This document shows positions 1-6,269 of a stretch of DNA of 8,673 nt, piece by piece; position 1 is the first letter of the stretch; the number at the start of each line of letters is the position of its first letter. The position numbers were made by a program, and so were the translations under genes. A model generated the notes under the pieces. The model saw only the letters and a list, made by a program, of their open reading frames with translations, did no database searches and was not told the origin of the DNA. The DNA is from Alphaproteobacteria bacterium MarineAlpha3_Bin3 (lineage in GTDB: Bacteria; Pseudomonadota; Alphaproteobacteria; Rhodospirillales; Casp-alpha2), in NCBI GenBank assembly GCA_002938075.1, contig PTLK01000072.1, positions 1 to 8,673 on the forward strand, in the 5' to 3' direction.

Positions 1-218
1 ACTTCATGGGGTCGAAGGACGGGCTGGTTCACATATCCGAACTGGCGCCCGAAAGGGTCGGCAAGACCACCGATATCATCAACGTCGGCGATGAGGTAAG
101 GGTCAAGCTGATCGGCATCGACGACCGCGGCAAGGTCAAGTTGTCTCTAAAGGCCGTCGATCAGGAAACCGGCAAGGAAATCTCGGGCCAGTCTTCGGGC
201 AGGCGGGCGGCGCGCTAA
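1..218 (+). CDS. pnp: Polyribonucleotide nucleotidyltransferase (PNPase), C-terminal fragment
   Basis: This is the 3' end of a gene cut by the window start; the reading frame is open from base 3. About 71 residues remain. They form most of an S1 RNA-binding domain: the core GSKDGLVHISEL, then GDEVRVKLIGIDDRGKVKLSLK, then a short Gly/Arg/Ser-rich basic tail ending in RRAAR. PNPase is a phosphorolytic 3'-5' exoribonuclease of the RNA degradosome, and its C-terminal S1 domain holds the RNA. The phrase 'DDRGKVKLSLKAVDQETG' is typical of alphaproteobacterial PNPase rather than ribosomal protein S1. A rho-independent terminator lies about 130 nt downstream, so pnp ends its transcription unit before fabA. 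The catalytic RNase PH-like domains and the KH domain lie outside the window. Another S1-domain protein is possible but less likely. Confidence 0.88.
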   Translation, partial: FMGSKDGLVHISELAPERVGKTTDIINVGDEVRVKLIGIDDRGKVKLSLKAVDQETGKEISGQSSGRRAAR

Positions 219-224
219 CCCCGC

Positions 225-330
225 CTAGAGCGAATCCCATTCAAATAGAATCGCTCTAAGTTTTGCCTGTGGCCGCTCAAGCGCCACGCGGGCTAATCGC
301 ATGTTTCCACTGACGTGGAAAATGCTCTAG
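225..330. repeat. Intergenic double-hairpin repeat with inverted ends
   Basis: A 106-bp unit begins CTAGAGC (225-231) and ends GCTCTAG (324-330), a perfect 7-bp inverted terminal match. The left part holds a hairpin, TAGAGCGA (226-233) with TCGCTCTA (251-258), around an inner ATTC...GAAT. The right part holds TTTCCAC (304-310) with GTGGAAA (315-321), loop TGAC, extended by GCAT/ATGC. The middle is GC-rich (about 268-291). The layout resembles the short palindromic intergenic elements scattered through alphaproteobacterial genomes. It encodes no protein. It sits between the pnp stop and the pnp terminator, so it would be transcribed as part of the pnp 3' UTR. Membership of a named family cannot be decided from one copy. 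Confidence 0.65.
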
Positions 331-344
331 CCAGCAAATTAAAC

Positions 345-373
345 AAAAGGCGGCCCTTGGGGCCGCCTTTTTT
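345..373 (+). terminator. Rho-independent terminator after pnp
   Basis: GGCGGCCC (349-356) pairs with GGGCCGCC (360-367) around a 3-nt TTG loop. Flanking A residues (345-348) pair with the T run (368-373), so the stem is extended and followed by TTTTTT. This is a textbook intrinsic terminator on the + strand. The A tract upstream means it may also work in reverse. It separates pnp from the fab operon. Confidence 0.9.
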
Positions 374-405
374 GTTATACCCGGCCCCTTTGTCGGATAT
401 ATAAT
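372..405 (+). promoter_or_regulatory. Candidate fabA operon promoter
   Basis: A perfect TATAAT lies at 400-405. No good -35 hexamer sits 16-18 nt upstream; the nearest TTG-type hexamer (TTGTTA, 372-377) is 22 nt away and overlaps the pnp terminator T tract. A start near 412 would give a leader of about 44 nt before the fabA TTG codon. The promoter may need an activator or a shifted -10 (GATATA at 396-401 gives an 18-nt spacer). The call rests mainly on the -10 match and on its place between the terminator and fabA. Confidence 0.45.
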
Positions 406-455
406 TCGCCATTGATCCAGAGAGGCGGGCGCCGGCAAAAAAGGTCAACAAGCCG

Positions 456-980
456 TTGAAGAAAAAGAACAGTTATTCCTACGAGGATTTGCTGGCTTGC
501 GGGCATGGCGAATTGTTCGGGGCCGGCAACGCCCAATTGCCGCTGCCGCCGATGCTGATGTTCGACCGCATCGTCAACATCACCGACGACGGCGGCAAGT
601 ACGGCCACGGCCGGATCGTCGCCGAACTGGACGTCAAGGCGGACCTGTGGTTTTTCCAGTGCCACTTCGAAAACGATCCCGTCATGCCCGGATGCCTAGG
701 CCTCGATGCGCTTTGGCAGATGGTCGGGTTTTTCCTCGGCTGGCGGGGCACCCCCGGCGCCGGGCGGGCACTCGGCGTGGGGTCGGTGAAATTCACCGAA
801 CAGGTCAACCCGAGCGCCAAACTGATCTCGTATATCATTGATATCAAGCGGGTCTTTAAGCGGAAGATCACTCTGTGCATCGCCGACGGCATCATGGAGG
901 TCGACGGCGTCACCGCCTATGCCGCCGAGGGCCTGAAGGTGGCCGTGTTCACCGCCGGCGAAACCGCGGCCGAGGGCTGA
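456..980 (+). CDS. fabA: 3-hydroxydecanoyl-ACP dehydratase/isomerase FabA
   Basis: Cytosolic single hot-dog-fold enzyme. It dehydrates 3-hydroxydecanoyl-ACP to trans-2-decenoyl-ACP and isomerises it to cis-3-decenoyl-ACP, the branch point to unsaturated fatty acids. The product is 174 aa, against 172 in E. coli. The active-site His is H70 (in CHFENDPVMPG) and the Asp is D84 (in GCLGLDALWQ), matching the E. coli His/Asp pair. The N-terminal block SYSYEDLLACGHGELF and the region GRALGVGSVKFTEQV are also classic FabA. The start is TTG at 456, chosen because it falls where E. coli FabA begins; AAGG at 441-444 is a weak, distant ribosome site. No in-frame ATG exists upstream before the stop at 402-404. 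It is the first gene of fabA-fabB-fabI, and fabB starts 2 nt after its stop. FabZ is excluded by the FabA-specific length and motifs. Confidence 0.96.
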   Translation: MKKKNSYSYEDLLACGHGELFGAGNAQLPLPPMLMFDRIVNITDDGGKYGHGRIVAELDVKADLWFFQCHFENDPVMPGCLGLDALWQMVGFFLGWRGTPGAGRALGVGSVKFTEQVNPSAKLISYIIDIKRVFKRKITLCIADGIMEVDGVTAYAAEGLKVAVFTAGETAAEG

Positions 981-982
981 CG

Positions 983-2224
983 ATGGCCGGCGACACCGCT
1001 AAAAAACGCGTCGTCGTTACCGGCATCGGTATCGTGTCTAGCATCGGCAACGACAAGGACGAGGTCCTGGACTCGCTCCGCGAGGGCCGCTCGGGCATCA
1101 CCTTTTCCGAGGAATACCGCGACATGGGCTTCCGCAGCCACGTCCACGGCAAGCCGACCATCGACATCAACGAAGCCGTCGACCGCCGCTGGCGCCGCTT
1201 CATGGGCGACGGGGCGGCCTACAACTACATCGCCATGGAACAGGCCATTGCCGATTCCGGCCTGACCGAGAACGAGGTCTCCAGCGAGCGTACGGCGCTG
1301 ATCATGGGCTCCGGCGGCCCCTCGACCAGCAACCAGGTCAAGGCCGCCGACATCGCGCGCCAGGGCAACCCGAAGAAGGTCGGCCCGTTCATGGTGCCGA
1401 GGACCATGTCGTCGACCAATTCGGCGACGCTGGCCACCCCCTTCAAGATCAAGGGGCTCAGCTATTCCATCAGCTCCGCGTGTTCGACCAGCGCGCATTG
1501 CATCGGCAACGGCGCCGAGTTGATCCAATGGGGCAAGAACGACGTCGTTTTCGCCGGCGGCGGCGAGGAGTTGCATTGGAGCCTGTCGGTGCTGTTCGAC
1601 GCCATGCCGGCGCTCAGTTCCGGCTACAACGACACCCCGGAGAAGGCGTCGCGGGCGTTTGACGCCAACCGGGACGGTTTCGTCATCGCCGGCGGCGGCG
1701 GCGTCGTGGTGTTGGAGGAACTTGAACACGCCAAGGCCCGGGGCGCCAAGATTTACGCCGAACTGGCCGGTTACGCCGCCACCTCGGACGGCCACGACAT
1801 GGTGCAGCCTTCCGGCGAAGGCGCCGTCCGGTGCATGCGCGCCGTGCTGGCGGACCTCGACGTGCCGGTCGATTACATCAACACCCACGGCACTTCCACC
1901 CCGATCGGCGACCTCAAGGAGCTCGAAGCCATCCGCGAGACGTTCAAGGATGGCGACCGGATTCCGCCCTTCAGCTCGACCAAGTCGCTGACCGGGCATT
2001 CCCAGGGCGCCACCGGGGTCCAGGAATCGATTTACTGCCTGTTGATGATGGAAAACGATTTCATCTGCGCGTCGGCCAACGTCGAAGAACCCGACCCGGC
2101 GGTCGGCGACATGCCCCTGGTGATCGAGCGCCAGGACGGCGTGCGGCTAAACGCGGTGCTGTCCAACAGCTTCGGCTTCGGCGGCACCAACGCGACCCTG
2201 GCGTTCAAGCGAATAGAAGACTGA
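983..2224 (+). CDS. fabB: Beta-ketoacyl-ACP synthase I FabB
   Basis: Cytosolic thiolase-fold condensing enzyme. It adds two carbons from malonyl-ACP to acyl-ACP and is needed to elongate the cis-3-decenoyl product of FabA. The product is 413 aa (E. coli FabB is 406). The catalytic triad is visible: C167 (SISSACSTSAHCIGNG), H302 (INTHGTSTPIGD) and H339 (STKSLTGHSQGA), with K334 also in place. The C-terminal glycine-rich SNSFGFGGTNATL is present. AGGGEELHW and YNDTPEKASRAFDANRDGF point to FabB rather than FabF. The start is ATG 983, preceded by GAGGG (972-976) at a 6-nt spacing. The frame is open further upstream to 875, but that stretch lies inside fabA and is not conserved. It is translationally linked to fabA (2-nt gap), and fabI follows 3 nt after its stop. 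Confidence 0.97.
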   Translation: MAGDTAKKRVVVTGIGIVSSIGNDKDEVLDSLREGRSGITFSEEYRDMGFRSHVHGKPTIDINEAVDRRWRRFMGDGAAYNYIAMEQAIADSGLTENEVSSERTALIMGSGGPSTSNQVKAADIARQGNPKKVGPFMVPRTMSSTNSATLATPFKIKGLSYSISSACSTSAHCIGNGAELIQWGKNDVVFAGGGEELHWSLSVLFDAMPALSSGYNDTPEKASRAFDANRDGFVIAGGGGVVVLEELEHAKARGAKIYAELAGYAATSDGHDMVQPSGEGAVRCMRAVLADLDVPVDYINTHGTSTPIGDLKELEAIRETFKDGDRIPPFSSTKSLTGHSQGATGVQESIYCLLMMENDFICASANVEEPDPAVGDMPLVIERQDGVRLNAVLSNSFGFGGTNATLAFKRIED

Positions 2225-2227
2225 GCC

Positions 2228-3061
2228 GTGCCGGGTTCGCTAAAAAACCAGCCCGACGACATCAAGCTGGCGGCCGAAAGCGCGCTCATGGCCGGCAAGA
2301 AGGGCCTGATCATGGGCGTCGCCAACGACCGTTCGATCGCCTGGGGGATCGCCAACATCCTCAACCGGCACGGCGCCGAAATGGCCTTTACCTACCAGGG
2401 CGAGGCGTTCGGCAAACGGGTACGGCCGCTGGCCGAAAGCGTCGGCTCGACCCTCGTGCTGCCCTGCGACGTCGAAGACGAGAGCAGCATGGACGCCGTC
2501 TTCAGCGACCTGGAGAAGGATTGGGGCGGCCTCGATTTCGTCGTCCATGCGATCGCCTTCTCCGACAAGGAAGAGCTCAAGGGTCATTACCTGGACACCA
2601 CCCGGGAAAACTTCCAGCGCACCCTGGCGGTGTCGTGCTATTCGTTTACCGCCCTGGCGCGCCGCGCCCAGCCGTTGATGACCGGCGGCGGCAGCCTGCT
2701 GTCGCTGACGTTTTCCGGCGCCCAGCGGGTGATGCCCAACTACAACGTCATGGGCGTCGCCAAGGCGGCGCTGGAAGCCAGCATCAAGTACCTGGCCGTC
2801 GATCTGGGGCCGCGCAACATCCGCGTCAACGCGATCTCCGCCGGACCGATGAAGACGCTCGCCGGCAGCGCCATCGCCGGCGCCCGGCACATCTACAAAT
2901 GGAGCGAGGAACACGCGCCCCTGGGACGCAGCGTGCATCTGGATGACATCGGCGGCGCCGCGCTTTACCTGCTGTCGGATCTGTCGCGAAGCGTCACTGG
3001 CGAAATTCTCCACGTCGATTGCGGATATAACATCATCGGCATGCCGCCCCCTTCAGGCTAG
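2228..3061 (+). CDS. fabI: Enoyl-ACP reductase (NADH) FabI
   Basis: Cytosolic short-chain dehydrogenase-fold enzyme that reduces trans-2-enoyl-ACP with NADH in the last step of each elongation cycle. The product is 277 aa (E. coli 262; alphaproteobacterial FabI about 270). The nucleotide-binding segment is GVANDRSIAWG (residues 30-40). The catalytic pair is Y172 and K179 (YNVMGVAK), followed by NAISAGPMKTLA. Two positions differ from E. coli: F162 where E. coli has Tyr146, and A110 where E. coli has Gly93. The start is GTG 2228, 3 nt after the fabB stop. ATG 2288 (MAGKKG) is the alternative and would remove 20 residues. Neither has a strong ribosome site; the GTG suits the N-terminal length of rhizobial relatives. 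It is the last gene of fabA-fabB-fabI. No clear hairpin terminator follows in 3062-3100. Confidence 0.95.
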   Translation: MPGSLKNQPDDIKLAAESALMAGKKGLIMGVANDRSIAWGIANILNRHGAEMAFTYQGEAFGKRVRPLAESVGSTLVLPCDVEDESSMDAVFSDLEKDWGGLDFVVHAIAFSDKEELKGHYLDTTRENFQRTLAVSCYSFTALARRAQPLMTGGGSLLSLTFSGAQRVMPNYNVMGVAKAALEASIKYLAVDLGPRNIRVNAISAGPMKTLAGSAIAGARHIYKWSEEHAPLGRSVHLDDIGGAALYLLSDLSRSVTGEILHVDCGYNIIGMPPPSG

Positions 3062-3098
3062 AGGATTTCCTTAAAAAAATTATGGCTTTATGACGGCC

Positions 3099-3127
3099 TT
3101 GGTATAGTTTGGTGTTATTCAAATTAT
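3099..3127 (+). promoter_or_regulatory. Possible irr promoter
   Basis: In the 147-nt AT-rich gap between fabI and irr, TTGGTA (3099-3104) stands 17 nt from AATTAT (3122-3127), four of six matches in each box. The gap also holds an inverted pair, TTATTC (3115-3120) and GAATAA (3145-3150), downstream of the -35. The change from GC-rich coding to AT-rich sequence favours a promoter here, but the exact boxes are uncertain. I see no small gene or clear terminator in 3062-3208. Confidence 0.25.
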
Positions 3128-3208
3128 ATGTTTATGATCCTGACGAATAAGGAATAGATATTTTTACTTGGCCTTTCACCTTTGAATGGCCATATTAAGA
3201 AAATGGAA

Positions 3209-3634
3209 ATGACAAAAACCGAAACCCAAAGACCCTATACGCAGGTACTGGGCCGCCTGCGGGGCGTCGGCCTGCGTCCGACGCGCCAGCGCCTGGCCCT
3301 GGCGAAACTGTTGTTCGAAGGCCCCGACCGGCATGTGACGGCGGAAATCCTCCATGGCGAGGCCCGGGCCGCCTCCATCCAGGTGTCGCTGGCTACCGTC
3401 TACAATACGCTGCATCAGTTTACCGCCGCCGGGCTGCTGCGCGAGATCGTCGTCGATTCCCAGCGCTCGTACTTCGACACCAACATGACCGACCACCACC
3501 ACTTCTTCTTCGAAGGCTCCGGAGAACTCAAGGACATCCCCGGCGACCAGGTCGTGGTGGCCGGGCTGCCGGCCCCGCCGCCGGGGATGGCGGTAAAACG
3601 GGTCGATATCGTCGTCCGCGTGGAAAACGAATAA
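3209..3634 (+). CDS. irr: Fur-family iron/heme-response regulator, Irr type
   Basis: Winged-helix DNA-binding repressor/activator of iron and heme genes. From ATG 3209 the product is 141 aa. The DNA-binding part is at residues 19-80: LRPTRQRLALAKLLF, then QVSLATVYNTLHQFTAAGLL. The dimerisation part has YFDTN (88-92) and the HHH motif (96-98) typical of Irr. The LRPTRQR and VSLATVYNTL phrases match Bradyrhizobium and Rhizobium Irr closely. The protein has no cysteine, so it lacks the structural zinc CxxC pairs of true Fur and the N-terminal heme motif (GCPWHD) of Bradyrhizobium Irr. Start choice: ATG 3209 has AAGA 8 nt upstream; ATG 3203 and TTG 3182 are in frame too. It lies between the fab operon and rubrerythrin. 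In rhizobia irr also neighbours fabA-fabB-fabI, there in a different arrangement. Other Fur-family members (PerR, Zur) fit less well. Confidence 0.88.
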   Translation: MTKTETQRPYTQVLGRLRGVGLRPTRQRLALAKLLFEGPDRHVTAEILHGEARAASIQVSLATVYNTLHQFTAAGLLREIVVDSQRSYFDTNMTDHHHFFFEGSGELKDIPGDQVVVAGLPAPPPGMAVKRVDIVVRVENE

Positions 3635-3643
3635 ATATTTATT
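3630..3643. repeat. AT-only 14-bp palindrome over the irr stop codon
   Basis: AATAAATATTTATT is a perfect palindrome that includes the irr TAA (3632-3634). It opens an AT-rich stretch running to about 3688. There is no GC stem, so it is a poor terminator. It may simply reflect the low-GC composition of this gap. Confidence 0.5.
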
Positions 3644-3688
3644 TAATAACAATTAATTATAATATAGTTTAGAGTTAATAAAAAGTAG

Positions 3689-3717
3689 TTGACTCTTCCC
3701 TATCCGGTGGTCATATT
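3689..3717 (+). promoter_or_regulatory. Sigma-70-type promoter for rubrerythrin
   Basis: TTGACT (3689-3694, five of six to consensus) is separated by exactly 17 nt from CATATT (3712-3717, four of six). The AT-rich run immediately upstream (3635-3688) could act as an UP-type element. The predicted start near 3724 leaves a leader of about 80 nt. The leader carries a perfect tandem duplication, CCCGGGATCA at 3757-3766 and 3767-3776. A half-site TTTAGA (3668-3673), resembling the Irr box, lies 15 nt upstream of the -35. Confidence 0.65.
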
Positions 3718-3756
3718 ACCCCCGCGCCGCTTGCCGGGAACTCTGCCCTGCCGCGG

Positions 3757-3776
3757 CCCGGGATCACCCGGGATCA
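3757..3776. repeat. Perfect 10-bp tandem repeat in the rubrerythrin leader
   Basis: CCCGGGATCA occurs twice back to back. Each copy contains the palindrome CCCGGG. It lies 30 nt before the rubrerythrin ATG and downstream of its likely transcription start. A role as an operator or RNA structure is possible; a chance duplication is equally possible. Confidence 0.6.
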
Positions 3777-3806
3777 TTCGTCAAAATATCCACTAGGGAG
3801 CAAGCC

Positions 3807-4226
<420 letters not shown>

Positions 4227-4252
4227 CGGTCCTTCGGTTACAAAATCCTTAT

Positions 4253-4285
4253 GGGGGGGCCGTCACCGGCTCCCCCTGGTTTTTT
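4253..4285 (+). terminator. Terminator or attenuator after rubrerythrin
   Basis: A 10-bp stem, GGGGGGGCCG (4253-4262) with CGGCTCCCCC (4267-4276), has one G-T wobble and a TCAC loop. It is followed after 3 nt by TTTTTT (4280-4285). This is a good intrinsic terminator. It lies only 24 nt before the next gene's ATG (4310). The downstream Fe-S gene therefore depends on read-through or on a promoter hidden in the terminator region; none is obvious. Confidence 0.82.
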
Positions 4286-4309
4286 ATCATTTAAATTGGT
4301 TTTGCGAAC

Positions 4310-5659
4310 ATGAGCGAAGGCAGCCTCGAAGCCCCCATCCGCCACCCCATCCCCTGGCGGCAGGCGGATTTTTACCACCCGGCGAAGCTCGATGAGGAAC
4401 TGCGCCGGGTCTTCGACATCTGTCACGGCTGCCGGCGGTGTTTCAATCTGTGCGACACCTTCCCACGCCTTTTCGACCTCATCGATGATTCCAAATCCGG
4501 TGAGTTGGACACCGTCGACAGCCGCGGTTTCAAACCGGTGATCGATGCCTGTACGTTGTGCGACATGTGCTTCATGACCAAGTGCCCCTACGTGCCGCCG
4601 CATGAATTCAATGTCGACTTTCCGCACCTGATGCTGCGCGCCCGCGCCCAGGAGTTTAAAAACGGCAAGGTCTCGTTCCCCGAGAAACAGATGACCAAAA
4701 CCGACCGCAACGGCAGGATCGGCTGTTCGGTCTCCGGCCTCGTCAACTGGGCGTGCAAGTGCTCAAACAAAGTTACCCGCCCGGTGATGGAAGCCGCCGC
4801 CGGCATCCACCGCGACGCCAAGCTGCCGGCCTTTGCCTCAAAGACCCTGACCGACAAGGCCAAGGCCGCAAGCCCGGAAATCAAAACCGACGCCCCCGCC
4901 TTCGGCCGCAAGGCGGTCCTCTACGCCACCTGCTTCGGTAACTACAACAATCCCGCCATCGGCGAGGCGGCGATCAAGGTGCTGGCCAAAAACGGCGTTG
5001 AGACGCAAATCGTCCATCCCCGGTGCTGCGGCATGCCGCAACTGGAACACGGCGACATCGAGGCGGTGGCTGAAAGCGCCAAGGCGACGGCCGGGGATTT
5101 AGGCGTTTGGATCGACAAAGGCTACGACGTGATTGCGTTAGTCCCGTCGTGCGCATTGATGCTGAAGTTCGAGTGGCCGCTGATCGTGCCCGGCGACGAA
5201 GCCGTTGCATTGTTGAGCCGATCGACATCCGACCTCAGCCAATACCTGGTCGGCATCGCCAAGAACGAAGGCCTGGCCGACGGCTTGAACCCGCTCGACA
5301 GCGGCGTCACCGTCCATATCGCATGCCATGCCCGGGCCCAGAACATGGGCCACAAAGCGGCCGAGATGCTGCGCCTGCTTCCGAAAACGGAGATTTCGGT
5401 GATCGAGCGCTGCTCGGGACACGGCGGTGCGTGGGGGGTAATGAAGGACAATTTCGAGGTCGGCCTCAAGATCGGCAAGCCGGTAGCCCGAGATGTCGCC
5501 AAGCGGAATCTCCGGCACATGGTGTCCGAATGCCCGCTGGCCCGCGACCATATCCTGCAAGGGGTCGAGCGCCTGGGCGAGAAATCCGCCGCCATCGCCG
5601 CCCACATCAGCGCCGCCCAGCACCCCATCGAGCTGATCGCCAAAGCCTACGGGCTGTAA
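4310..5659 (+). CDS. (Fe-S)-binding CCG-domain oxidoreductase, GlpC/HdrD-like
   Basis: Probable electron-transfer protein related to GlpC and the HdrD/HdrB cysteine-rich family; substrate unknown. The product is 449 aa with no signal or membrane helix seen. Two [4Fe-4S] ferredoxin motifs come first: C38-C41-C44-C48 and C81-C84-C87-C92 followed by Pro. A first CCG domain uses C208, C239-C240 (RCCGMPQLEHGD) and C281 (VPSCALML). A second has C339 (ACHARAQN), C368 and C408 (SECPLA), but its CCG reads CSG (ERCSGHGG). The start ATG 4310 has no clear ribosome site; only AT-rich sequence and the terminator lie upstream. The DUF3501 gene follows after 13 nt, so the two are probably co-transcribed. Proteins of this type often neighbour rubrerythrin and DUF3501 genes in proteobacteria, from memory of the families. 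Glycerol-3-phosphate dehydrogenase subunit C is unlikely because glpA and glpB are absent. Confidence 0.88.
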   Translation: MSEGSLEAPIRHPIPWRQADFYHPAKLDEELRRVFDICHGCRRCFNLCDTFPRLFDLIDDSKSGELDTVDSRGFKPVIDACTLCDMCFMTKCPYVPPHEFNVDFPHLMLRARAQEFKNGKVSFPEKQMTKTDRNGRIGCSVSGLVNWACKCSNKVTRPVMEAAAGIHRDAKLPAFASKTLTDKAKAASPEIKTDAPAFGRKAVLYATCFGNYNNPAIGEAAIKVLAKNGVETQIVHPRCCGMPQLEHGDIEAVAESAKATAGDLGVWIDKGYDVIALVPSCALMLKFEWPLIVPGDEAVALLSRSTSDLSQYLVGIAKNEGLADGLNPLDSGVTVHIACHARAQNMGHKAAEMLRLLPKTEISVIERCSGHGGAWGVMKDNFEVGLKIGKPVARDVAKRNLRHMVSECPLARDHILQGVERLGEKSAAIAAHISAAQHPIELIAKAYGL

Positions 5660-5672
5660 AAGGAACAAGGAG

Positions 5673-6269
5673 TTGCCGATAACCTCCCGACACGAAATCA
5701 CCCGCGCCGACATCTTAGGCATGGAGGACTACGCCGCCGCGCGGCCTGAAAGGAAACGCGCCGTCGCCGAATTGAAGAAACACCGCCGCGTTGCCGTCGG
5801 CCCCGACGCGACCTTCTATTTCGAGTCCTATGACACCATGCTCCACCAGGTCCACGAGATGCTGTACATCGAGAAAGGCGGCGAACAGCAGATCGAAGAC
5901 GAGCTTCGAGCCTACAACCCGATGATCCCCAACGGCCGCGAGCTGGTCGCCACGTTGATGTTCGAAATCGACGAACCGGGCCGCCGAGCTGAATTCCTGG
6001 CCGGCCTCGGCGGCGTCGAGGAAACGGTGACCCTGACCTTGAACGGTGAAACCATCACCGCCACACCGGAGCACGACGTCGACCGGACGACCGCCGACGG
6101 CAAGGCGTCGTCGATCCAGTTCCTGCACTTCGCGTTCACCGACGCCCAGGTGGAAAAGTTCCGGACCCCCGACGCCCAGGTCACCATCGCCATCGGCCAC
6201 CAGAAATACGGCCACCTGGCGGTGCTGCCCGAGGCCGTCCGCCAGGCCTTGGCGCAAGATTTCTACTGA
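5673..6269 (+). CDS. DUF3501 family protein
   Basis: Conserved protein of unknown function, 198 aa, predicted soluble. Landmarks are the N-terminal MPITSRHEITRADI, the core GPDATFYFESYDTMLHQVHE (43-62), EDELRAYNPMIPNG (75-88), ASSIQFLHF (145-153) and HQKYGHLAVLPEAVR (176-190). Conserved His and Glu residues (H58, H61, E62, H152, H176, H181) could bind metal, but this is speculation. The start is TTG 5673. AAAGGA (5659-5664) is 8 nt upstream, while AAGGAG (5667-5672) abuts the start and is too close. ATG 5721 is in frame but would remove the conserved N-terminus. It follows the Fe-S protein by 13 nt and is likely its functional partner. It overlaps the convergent SH3 gene by 7 nt at the 3' end. 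There is no cysteine in the protein. Confidence 0.85.
   Translation: MPITSRHEITRADILGMEDYAAARPERKRAVAELKKHRRVAVGPDATFYFESYDTMLHQVHEMLYIEKGGEQQIEDELRAYNPMIPNGRELVATLMFEIDEPGRRAEFLAGLGGVEETVTLTLNGETITATPEHDVDRTTADGKASSIQFLHFAFTDAQVEKFRTPDAQVTIAIGHQKYGHLAVLPEAVRQALAQDFY

Noticed and set aside
875..982. N-terminal extension of fabB
   Set aside because: It lies wholly within the fabA 3' end, is Arg-rich and has no FabB homology; ATG 983 has a proper GAGGG site.
917..1999. Long open frame on the minus strand opposite fabB (360 codons)
   Set aside because: It is antisense to an unmistakable fabB with catalytic motifs; its translation is low-complexity Gly/Val/Arg/Asp-rich, as expected from GC-rich codon third positions.
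1831..2946. Plus-strand open frame spanning fabB and fabI in another frame
   Set aside because: Arg/Pro/Gly/His-rich translation typical of an out-of-frame GC-rich sequence; it crosses the fabB-fabI junction.
3141..3208. Earlier start for irr at TTG 3182
   Set aside because: No ribosome site fits it, and the extra residues (NGHIKKME) do not match Irr N-termini; ATG 3209 has AAGA at a suitable distance.
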